DNA of 64,000 bases, from the NCBI GenBank assembly GCA_021234155.1, contig JAJEKV010000072.1, positions 5,873,676-5,937,675 of the forward strand, written 5' to 3'. Below the pieces are notes generated by a model. It saw only the letters and a list, made by a program, of their open reading frames with translations. It was not told where the DNA came from and did not search any database. This DNA is from Isoetes taiwanensis. Its lineage: Eukaryota > Streptophyta > Lycopodiopsida > Isoetales > Isoetaceae. This document shows positions 38,087 to 47,812 of this stretch, piece by piece. Numbering within the stretch: the stretch's first letter is position 1; the number at the start of each line of letters is the position of its first letter. Position numbers and translations under genes: made by a program.

Positions 38087-40060
38087 TTGTTTATTCGGGT
38101 GTTTGTAGATACTTTCATGCTCGACATTGGTACAATGACCCAATGCAGCCCTTATCCCGACTTCGGATCATACACGCTAGGCAGCAGTGGAAAGCATTGG
38201 GTTGTCCTCGGCGTCCTAAAGGAAACAGGGGGCTCCCTCCCGGATAAGTGGAAGACCTTTGAGAAACTATGCGGATATATTCTGGCTGGAGGGACGAGGA
38301 AGATGATGAGGGAGAGAGGAAGAGGAGAAGAAGAAGAGAACACCAAGGAAAGGCGAGTCTCTCTCGGACCAATATGACCTCATTCTTAGCAGCGGCGGTC
38401 CGGGAGAAATGGGCTGAGATATGGGCTCAATGGACAAGAGGCAATTTGAAGGGCGGCAATGGAGAGTTTCCAAAAAGCCGGACCCAAAAGTTGTTTGACA
38501 AGCGGTTCATGAAGAGGATCTGGGGGGGCGGCCGGACAAAAAGCGCTTGACCTACAAGGCAAAATCTTGGAAGGAACAATCCTACTAAGGAAGACCAGGA
38601 GTTCTAAAATGCAGGATTTTAAAGGATTATGCCACGGTCCTAAAGCGGCGGCGTGTGTTAGAAGAAGGCATCAATGGAGTTACGCAATGTTGCATCTAAT
38701 GAATACCATGATTTTGATTATTACAAGGAAAAGGCTGCCCTTGATGAGGAAGACATGAAGGAATTGAACCGCCTATGTCAACCCTACATCAACACCAAGC
38801 TGAAGCGTAGCGTCAAAACCCTTCCTTTCCCCCGAGCGTGCTATGGCAATTCGAAGAGGAAGCTTGGATTCGGGTGGTCCCATTTAAAGGCGACGATAGC
38901 TCCCCATTTCACGGTAACTTTGGGACACAAGGGATTTGGTGGTGCAGGAACCTTTTGGACCCGTGGCACTATTTGCCATCAATATGATCGAAGACCCCAC
39001 CCTTTTTATGACAAAGCCGACATAGAGCGGTGGTACAAGGCGGTGCGGACATGACCGACACGGATACTTTCGGTTTTCTTATCTTTTGCATGCTTGGCAA
39101 TCGGACAAGCTTTGTCTCCCAATGGGCGGTGATATTAACTTCACCAACAAGATCATGCACTCCATATCTGAACTTGATCATGAGTGCGGACTTGGCTTGC
39201 CGAAGGCACCAAGCTTTTGCCAACATAGTTTTGATTTTGATTTCAAGATCGGTGGTCGACTGGATAAGTGGTGGTCTAGCGAGCATCATTATCTCGACAA
39301 GTTCATGATCTCTCAAGAGCAGATGGAACCCTGGAAGGGGGCAGATTTATGGAGGATGTTCCATCGATGGACAAGGTCAGCAAAGATGGTCGGCGGGTCC
39401 TATACATAGAATTCCTATCCGCCAAGAGTTATCAAATACTTCATAACCCGGCTTGGTGAGGAAGATCAAATTGTATGCGAGTGGTACATGAATGGCTGTT
39501 CTCTCGAGGGGGCTATCTTTGTTTGGAATGAAACCTATATCCGTGGTTGGAAATAAGGACATGGTTGAAACCATTAGGTCATACACGGATGCGCTTCATG
39601 AGCATTTCAAGGGGAGGAAGACAAATGGAAGCGATAAAGGCGGCGAGGGCGAGGGAGACAAAGGCGGCGGAGGCGAGAATGTCGAAGGTTTGGACCGAAT
39701 CTTTGCCGAACACATTCTTGAAAACCACGAGATTGAGGTGAGTTTACTTTGCTCTATCGGTGTCTCTCGACTTCGCGAAGTCGAGAAAACTTCGTTCCTT
39801 TCAATACCTTTTTCTTTTCATTTCGACTTCGAAGTCGAAAACTTCGTTCCTTTTCGGCCGGATGTCATCATTTCGGGGAATTCAGTCAAGCGACTCGGGA
39901 TCATTGTCATTGGGCAGCGGTTCACGCGTCGCGAGGAGGAGAATGAAAAGGACAAAGACAATCGAGATCAAGACACCGCTCCGCGGCCCGAAAGGACACG
40001 AAAAGATAATGATCCCGCATTTGGATCCGATGAAGCGGATATATGGTGAGCCAAACTCCC
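38087..40060 (+). pseudogene. Unidentified plus-strand gene with several exons (copy B)
   Basis: Coding-like islands follow each other in different frames. They are 38120-38377 (TFEKLCGYILAGG, then Glu/Arg-rich), 38674-39054 (EYHDFDYYKEKAALDEEDMK, LCQPYINTKLK), 39086-39409 (GDINFTNKIMHSISELDHE, DKWWSSEHHYLDKFMISQEQ), 39492-39740 (DMVETIRSYTDALHEHFKGR) and 39860-40050 (Asp/Lys/Arg-rich). The island ending near 39738 stops at GAGGTGAGTTTAC, a good donor, so an intron with two palindromes (39766, 39821) probably follows. I do not recognise the protein. A transposon-borne gene is the default guess because of the surroundings. Confidence 0.4.
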
Positions 40061-40189
40061 GGGATCGGTGCTCCGCCAAGCTTGTAATATTTGGCGTCAA
40101 TGGAGTATTAGCTGCGGTATACCACGATAAAACGCCCCCGAGATTAACACCCGCTTGAGATCCCGGACCAAAGCGGAGCATAAAATAGT

Positions 40190-40823
40190 GTATCCAGAGG
40201 CCTAGAGCTAAGGAAATTGTTGAATGGTGCCAGGCGGGATTTGAAGTGGGCATATGGTCTTGTATGGCAAAGAAAAATATTGTCAATGTTCTTGGTGTTT
40301 CGGCATTTCAGTTTTGAAATTCAAGTTCGTTTGGGGAAGCGAAAGGGTCGAAAGCATGTGTCGGACCTCGATCCGGCCCGTCACAAAGGGAAGCATATAA
40401 TGGTGAAAAGGCTGGGCGGGGTTTATGAGCAATTCGGGACTATGGCAAACACAACACGCTGATCATAGGCGACTCGCCTACAAGTGCTATCATAACGCGC
40501 AAAATACAATCATTGCTAAGCCATATCGACTGAAGAAGAATATGAGGCGGATAGGTGGTTGTCCTTGGATTGTGTCTGTCTTGGCGAGAATCCCGCTTTG
40601 CCATTCTTGTCGCCCGATGTGCTTCGAACTATCCAGAGCCTCCACGGAACCCGATCCAGAGAGCAAAGGCGATCATGAAAGCTATGGACGACAAATATTT
40701 TTGGTGAACAAGAAGAGTGACCTCGCTTTTCGGATAGTCAAATTGTGTGAATATTGTAAACAAGCGTGAACACATGTATTGAACATTTTGTAATGAATAT
40801 ACTTGTATATTGAGTTTTATTTG
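40190..40823 (+). pseudogene. Further coding-like islands of the unidentified plus-strand gene
   Basis: The frames 40217-40462 (FSFEIQVRLGKRKGRKHV, HKGKHIMVKRLG) and 40425-40769 have counterparts at 13508-13736 and ~13760-14030 in copy A. They overlap in different frames, showing indels. Function is unknown. Confidence 0.3.
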
Positions 40824-41140
40824 CCTTTCTCGACTCACGAGTCGAGAAAGGCATGCTTATCTGTTGATGAGACCATTTGTATGTTTGATTGTGTGGTTTG
40901 GATGCAGCCACAAACTATTATGATAATGCTTGTACATTGCGTTTCTGGGCCTTTTCGACTTCGCTGAGTCGAGAAAGCTACCGGTTGTCTCGTTAATGAA
41001 ACCATTTGTATGCTTCCGTGTGATTGGATGCAACCATATTCTAATGAGAATGGTTGTACTTTCACTTTTATGGGCCTTTCTCGACTCGCGAGTCGAAGAA
41101 AGACACTACTCCCCGTCATTGGATGCGGTTGTATGGAATG
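40823..41140. repeat. Three ~125-bp tandem units, each led by a palindrome
   Basis: Palindromes at 40823, 40949 and 41074 are each followed by GATGAGACCATTTGTATG or GAAACCATTTGTATGCTT and GATTG...GGATGCAGCC-like words. The third unit is partial, ending near the CATTGGATGCGG word. The copy A equivalent is 14115-14440. Confidence 0.65.
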
Positions 41141-41199
41141 AATGTTCTCCATTGTAATTTGATTTCAACATTCTTTTTCTTCGTTTTGACTAATGGCGC

Positions 41200-41746
41200 A
41201 GTAATTGTTTAATCATACTCTCCTTGCTCCGGTGGTTCGAGGCACGGATCCGACCACGAGCCACGGATCACCTTTCGGGCATCCACGAGGACCGCTCGGA
41301 GGCGCAGATCCCGCTCAAGGCGAAAGAAATACCGTTCTGGCACAGACCCCGGTCACGCTACACTCTTGCCCGGCCTCTGGGATAAGGTTGCTCGCGAATT
41401 AGGAGAGGTTGCTCGCTACACCACGGGGATAAAAGAACGAGGCAAAGAACAAAGAGAAAGTCCGAGGAAGCTCAAAGCATCTTGCAAGCATTGCATAACA
41501 TCCACCGAAGGTTGGGGAAGGAGCATATTCGATGAAAGGCTGCGAGGCGAGTGGAGAAGTCGGGTGGGCGAAGTCGGCGGTAGGCTGCCGAGAGGCACCT
41601 CCGTGAGGCATTTCACACTCTTGAGGTTGCCCCCAAGGCTTACGGTCGGCGTGAAGAAGCTAGTTAATCCCCTAAGGTGGACCACCTACCAAGATGATGT
41701 AACTGTAGTGACAGCAAGACCGCCATGGTCTCTGCGTCCGATGTAA
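41200..41746 (+). pseudogene. Last coding-like island of the plus-strand gene
   Basis: The frame 41366-41746 contains KLKASCKHCITSTEGWG, which is kept in copy A (14477-14992, KLKASCKHCITST). The CxxC word with flanking basic residues could be half of a zinc-binding site, as in a BED-type finger, but the second His/Cys pair is not evident. It is followed by an AT-rich region with AATAAA-like words (41771), a possible poly(A) signal. Confidence 0.3.
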
Positions 41747-42342
41747 AATACATTGTACCTATTCAATTTATTAATAAAAATTCTTTTTCAACTAGTTCTT
41801 TGGTTTCAATCTTTAATGAATTTCCTTTGTTTCAGTTGCATTGTTCTTGTTCTCGACTTCGCTAACCGGGGAAAAGCTGCGACAAAAGCTGGAATGCGAG
41901 TTTTATTCAAAAATTCGAATTAAGGATAGTTTTCGGGTCGAGGTGCTCCTTTTTATGTAAATTACCAGGGTTCCGAAAAAAAATGGGAATGGAATGAGTC
42001 CCACTTTAATTAAATACGACTTCGATGTAACTTATCGATGCTTTTACATTGCAATATACAGCCTGCAGCAAGCAGAAAAGAAATTGGATTGAGAATATAT
42101 TGAAACATCCATCTCAAACAGTTACCATGAATAAGTTTAGTACCTTCTCACTTTGGATAGAAATAACGCCTGATAGAAATCTTCGATCTGCCATAGAATC
42201 TAACAGAATAGGGCGTCGAGGCAAGTTTGCTCCGGCTGGTGCACATCTCATACTTTTTCCATGTGCGTCATACCTTATTATGCAATTCCCTGTTATATAG
42301 TTACCTTCATAAATATTTTAACATATAATTATTTACCATGAG
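41747..42342. other. AT-rich stretch downstream of the RPA70-like gene
   Basis: No gene is recognised. The minus-strand piece at ~42130-42250 could be a further exon of the RPA70-like gene, but I cannot match it to a known part of that protein. Confidence 0.35.
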
Positions 42343-43498
42343 TGCAAAATATCCGCTGGAGGAATGGCTGGATTTATCTCTATTATCGTATCACTCGTGC
42401 TTGACAATGAAATTCCTGTTGCATATCATCAAAATATCTCTATCTTTCATGCACTCAATAGAATCAAATCGAGACATAGAACAAACCTAAGAAATCTGTT
42501 GTTTTAACGGATGTTAAGCTTATCACTGGCGCTTGGTCAACGATTCCAGCTAATAGCTCTCCAGTCTTTAAGGCCAAATCGCCCCATAAGCTCACTCTAA
42601 TGCTTCTACCACTGCAAGTACAGTTTTTATTTAGCATATCCTATACAACATAAAACATCTCAAATCTATCGGGTTAACCTATACCTCTGATCCTCAATTG
42701 TGATTTCCCGTTTAGCAACCTCTTGATTATCTGCTTTCCTTCGAATGCTTATTGCAGATGATACATTGGAAACAATTCCAATAACATTTATACATTCACG
42801 ATCACATCATTAGTTATGTGTCTATTCTTCAACAATAATGCGATCAAATGAAGGATAAGAAATTTCCATACCAACTACTGCTCTTGTATTTATGTATGGC
42901 TGCAGGTGGTCTATTTCAACAAAGCTGTATTTTGCATCAAGATTGTCATTCACATCATCATTCGCCTGTTTAATCTCTCTTACAATTGAATTTGTATTCA
43001 GTATTAACTCGTAATCATTTTTTAGCCTTGAAAACTTCTTATTTGCAGGATGCACCTTCGCTTTCGAAATCTCATATGTCTGTATGCAATACACAAAAGC
43101 GCCATAATCTTTTACATAACTCTCTACTATTATCAATAGTCATAGTCAAGATAATCGACAAAATCAAACACATATTACCTTCCCAACCTTGAATATCTCA
43201 AAAAACTGTATCGCCGCGTCATCAAACATACATGCTTGAATTGCCGTATTCTGTCTCACACGAAATTAGTCTTCAAACATAAGGCATAGCAGGCATTAGT
43301 AACATACAGCTTCGTCAGCCAGTTCAACATGGAAAATGTGCCCTTGCTCATCACTCTTTGCATACGTCCTCAGTATTCCTTTCCTTGTCACATGTACCTT
43401 TATGATCCAATTTGTTTCATATGGAGTCAGCTGCAACACAGGCATAAACCTTCTACTAATTTGTGCTCCAGCCGTCTCCTGCTTGATATTTGCTTTTT
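42343..43498 (-). CDS. RPA70-like single-stranded DNA-binding protein, partial (OB-fold DBD-A and DBD-B)
   Basis: Minus-strand exons read as the two central OB folds of replication protein A large subunit. Exon 43498-43308 has LTPYETNWIIKVHV and KSDEQGHIFHVELAD and ends at a GTATG donor. Exon 43250-43179 has CMFDDAAIQFFEIFKVGK and ends GGTAAT. Exon 43079-42872 has ANKKFSRLKNDYELILNTNS and ends at GTATGG. Further exons lie near 42795-42692 (AISIRRKADNQEVAKREITI), 42610-42504 (SIRVSLWGDLALKTGELL) and 42425-42343 (SLSSTSDTIIEINPAIP). The order and motifs match RPA1 of plants and animals. The N-terminal domain and the zinc-containing C-terminal DBD-C are not seen, although DBD-C may be lost in unresolved sequence to the left. 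Plant Helitrons often carry such RPA70 genes, so this may be cargo rather than the host replication gene. Confidence 0.65.
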
Positions 43499-44059
43499 CT
43501 GTACAGCACACACAATCTTAGAACCTATACATACAGCTTACAAATTCTTGAAAACCTTAAAAGGTGCATAAGTTCTAAATTCCGTTGCAATAACATGCAA
43601 AACTTTCTACAACATAGATGCTCAGTATCCACTGAAACATGCTTCAACCATCATTCAATTAAATTGGGATTATGTCTATTCCAAAATCGCGCCGTATAAG
43701 CATTTTATTGACCATTATATTGAATTAACCACACTTTTGCACTGTGTTCATTTTCGGGCTAGGAAGATGCATTTTATGTTGAAATGCAAAATCATTCAAA
43801 TATTCCATGCAAATGACCCATATTATGACAGAATGTTGGCAATAGAAAAAACAAGAAATTACTTATTAATTCGCACATTCACGGACGACAACGAAATCTA
43901 AACATTGAAATTGTAATGCTTCGAATAAATAACAGTAAAGCAAGTTGCTACAAAGCGAGATTTTTTCGTGGTTCAAATCGTGGCGTGGCGATTTGTTTGG
44001 CATAAATAACGCATTATAATAGAACATAAACTTAAAAACTAATCGATTCATCGTCCTCG
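43499..44059. other. AT-rich DNA upstream of the visible RPA70-like exons
   Basis: Possible earlier exons or introns of the RPA70-like gene. No domain is recognised. Confidence 0.3.
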
Positions 44060-46895
44060 GTATTTGCGGCGGTCACGAGATCTGTCGATCATGAACAAAC
44101 CATGCTCACGGATTCCATATAAGATGGATTACAACATCAAAGGGATCGGGATAGAAGCGGGCGGGATTCATAGCAACGACATCAAGCGATCCCCGAAGTT
44201 CTATTTCTAGCTCGCGGCACTGCGCAGAGGTCCGCATGGTTAATTTTGCGAGGTAATAGAATGTGCCATAATAACAAGCGTATATGGAGACCCGGCCGAT
44301 GGTGAGCCAATTTCATGCATACCTATTTATACACACCTAAATTATTGGCCGGTATATACATACAAATTATTGCAAGTATAGCAAACCATACACATAATAT
44401 AAAAAAACAATACGCATTACCGAGAACCAATAATCTTTGATATAAGAACACAATATATATTCAAAAACCTTTCGTGTAAAGTATATTTCATATTCAAAAC
44501 TTTTTTGGAAAGTGTATTTCACGTATACATATATATCAAAAAAAGTTCTCTTTCTAGAACGATTTTCTCAAGGTCCCCTGTCAATTTCCCTGTCCAGATC
44601 AAGTTCTTGAATTATCTTGTTTGTATCTCTTGACCGTTTTTCCTGAAGCTATTTCATGCAAGACACTAACAAAACGGCGAGGGAAGTCATCTTTGTCAAA
44701 ATCTTGAGGATGATAGGGCGGGCGGATTCAATGCACGTGACTGATTGAAGCAACACTTTAAAGCGTCATCATCCACAATGATCATGCCTTCCTTATCCTC
44801 AACACCTAGGGCATCCATCATGTTGCGCAAGCATTTCACAAATATCTTTTTACCCGGCCGGGTTCTTTAAGGTTTGTGAATGAAGCACATTTGCTTTGAT
44901 CCCGGATGGGCCTTGATCTCTATTTAGCTTCGGGCACTACTTTCAAAACATCCGTATATTTCTATGCTCCATAGATGACCAAATTACTGTGAAACATCTT
45001 GAAGGCCTGGTCCAACATCTCCTTCCGGATAAAGGGGCGGGTAAACATATTTGGTGCGTGTCTCAAATGGTTGTTGCAAGATACCATGACTTTTCGAGCG
45101 TTGCTTTAGGTAGCGTTCTACATAGCACACCATTCAAATCAAAGACCAAGTACTTTTGGGGAAGCCAAATTATTTACGTAAGGAGAACAATAGCGTATGA
45201 GACAAAAGAAATGGGTAAAAACGGCGCCCGGTAGCGATTTCATGAATGATGCATGTCAACATAATTTGAAAATATGATCTCTAGGAAAGTCTAAATCGCG
45301 CCTGGCGCGATTTCTATATGCATGCAAAATGCATGGATATCAAAAAAAGGAATATTGTTACGATACCTTTCTTCTTCTTCTTCATTCCCCGTTGTGACTT
45401 CTTAGTTTGCATCCTTATTACGAAGTTGTCTCGGTCGATAGAAGCACCAACCACATCAATTGAGATCTGTACAGTGGGAACTATGCTTGATAGTTCATTA
45501 CTCTTTACGCTAACCTGGCTAGTGTTTTCAGATTTGGAATCTCCTTCATCCTCATTATTGTTATTATCATCATCCTGCTTATCTTCAACATGTTCTAAAT
45601 TTTTAGGGTCAAGGATGTTCACAGGCATGTCGATAGGTATTTGGTAATCTGGCTGATCTTCGGTTTCATCCATGAAGTTGCGGCCAACCAATAGCTTTCT
45701 CAATCCTTCCCGTTCCTTAAGCAAATCTGCAGGTATTTCGGTCTTAGAGGTAGAAGCTTTGCTTTTTGCCTTTGTAGATTGGTCCCCTAGTTGCTTCCTC
45801 TAGTACTTTCTCAAAGAAGAGGTCCAAGAAATTTTTGGCTCGATCATACGAGGCGGCCTTTCGACATTTCCTTGCTAACTTCAAAGCTTCTCTACCGATG
45901 TAACCTCCAGCGTGAAGTTCCGACAAGTTGTTCCCAGCGGACAAAATGCTTCAATGAGATCTTTGGGAAAGGTCCATAGAGAACCCGTTCTTGTTTAACT
46001 TACCCTTATGTGATGTTAGGAGCTCATACTTAATGTGGCCCACAAGAATTGGGTCGTCCTCGTTTTCATCTTCTTCTTCCTCATCTTCCTCTAACTCTTC
46101 CACGACCTTGACACCCTTCCCCTTGTCTTCTTGCTCCGGATAGAAGGCGTTTAGGTAATATCGTTCATCTAACCGATAGCACCGCCATGCTAGTTTGTCT
46201 CCATCTGGTTTTCCCTTTAGCCTTTCATATTCCTTATCATCCATCATGGCTATCATAATTATAAGCACATGAAAAATTTTACTTTACGTCTTTGAAGTCA
46301 CCATCCCTGTTTTTCATCTATGAGGATGCTTTGTCGTATGACTTTTCACGCATTCTAAGTCATTTTGCAGCGGTTAGAGCATATGCATAGGACATGTGGG
46401 AGGGACATATAGTGACAATTGTGTAGTTCATCTCAGGTGGTGAAACCATTGCATATGTTGAAGAGCGTATTATAGTCATCAGCGACCATCGGTGCTTTCG
46501 GCTATCAAGGGCGAAGAGTGTGATATCATGGGGACCGGCACCCGCCGGCAAGGCACACTTTGAAACGGTTGACACTTGATAAAGAAAGTGGACTCCATCT
46601 CGGTCCGCTTCACCATCGCGACTTTTCGTTTCAAGTCGGATGCAACTTTAGTGTGAAGCCCACTGATCTTTGCAACGTTCTTCAACTTCTGCTGCTTGAC
46701 AAAGTCCTTGGACCAAAATACATACTTCTTAAGGTCGTCGTTAGAGACGTTATACTTTTGCATGAGTCCTAACTCCGACAACGACCACTCTGATGTAAGC
46801 CTTTGTAATTCCTCACCAACTGCCTTCTTGAGCACTCTAATATTCTTCAGCTCGTCGCAGGCAAGGCTAAAAACTAAATTCAACCACAAATCCAA
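44060..46895 (-). pseudogene. Unidentified acidic/coiled-coil gene on the minus strand (copy B)
   Basis: From 5' to 3' the islands are 46895-46479 (DELKNIRVLKKAVGEELQRL, GLMQKYNVSNDDLKKYVFWS), 46268-45951 (a run of Glu/Asp, then ILVGHIKYELLTSHKGKLNK), 45944-45744 (GYIGREALKLARKCRKAASY) and 45724-45314 (HVEDKQDDDNNNNEDEGDS, ISIDVVGASIDRD). More islands occur at about 44860-44720 (VKCLRNMMDALGVEDKEGMI) and 44300-44060. The same islands occur in copy A. The protein would be long, charged and partly disordered. I do not recognise it. It could belong to the same mobile unit as the RPA70-like gene, which it precedes on the same strand. Confidence 0.4.
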
Positions 46896-47812
46896 AAATA
46901 TCCATACAGGTCACAGGAATTCCAATTAACCAAGCAGAAATGACAATCGAGCCTTTTTCAATATAGATAAGGCTGATTTGACCACAACCCTGTCACACCC
47001 ACAAAAGGCCGATGCGTTTTTACGCAAAGAGGGATCTCCGTTATTTCATAACACAAAAACTCAACCTTATTCAATCATCCCTCCGTTTCACTTCTTTACA
47101 ATTCGGATTCACCCAACTCTTTAATATTCAAACTCAATCTCAACTACTCTAAATCATAAAACATCCTACAGCTACCTCGCCCTTCAATAGCACCTTCCGA
47201 GCCCCAACTCTCATGCTCACTTGCTTCTGCTCTCTCCATACCTCCGAGCCAATTCGCCCACGCTTAAAACAGCCAAGCTCAAACTAGCCCCTAGCCGCCG
47301 TCGTAGCTCCGGATAGCCTCTGCCTTTCCGCTTACACGCGTACCCCGGAAACCATAGCCGGAAAATGATGATAATTCCAAAAATTTTTCCGATTCACATA
47401 ATCTTATATATAGTCAGATACTATCCACGATATAAGTTTTTATTTTCCATGTGCCATGTTAATGAAAATTGGGCGACCGCCCTATTTGCACATGCTGCAT
47501 TGCAATCAACAACATTGGTAATATTAAAAAATAAAGCATATAACTCCTAGTGGAAAAAATAAACCCTCTAAATATCACAAGTTAACTTTATCTATAATGA
47601 CTTTTTCTAATGAATACTTGTTTTTCATACCATATTCCATACCTGATTTTAAGTTGTGTTAACTTTAAGTTGTGTTAAATGTACAATGTTGAGATATTTA
47701 TCTTGAGTCTCTATGAACCCACACAAACAAATCCAAATTTGGAACATCTTGTGCATGGCAATTTGCTCATTTTATCATTTCTACCACTAAATCTTAAAAA
47801 GTTTATGGTTAC
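46896..47812. other. AT-rich DNA downstream of the oxidase (copy B)
   Basis: No gene is recognised. Presumed 3' UTR and terminator of the oxidase lie at its right edge. The stop codon of the oxidase is TGA at 47815-47813. Confidence 0.4.

Larger units (their letters stand above)
34260..41870. repeat. Family of about 20 short palindromes (copy B set)
   Basis: Members resemble CTCGACTTCGCGAAGTCGAG, usually extended by TTT/AAA on the outside. An exact copy is at 39766-39785, and TTTCGACTTCGAAGTCGAAA, a perfect 20-bp palindrome, is at 39821-39840. At 40823-40852 the arms GCCTTTCTCGACTC/GAGTCGAGAAAGGC flank a 2-base centre. Others are at about 34265, 34418, 37777, 37834, 37896, 37951, 38013, 40951, 41075 and 41851. 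They lie in non-coding or intronic sequence and could form hairpins in RNA or cruciforms in DNA. Confidence 0.75.
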
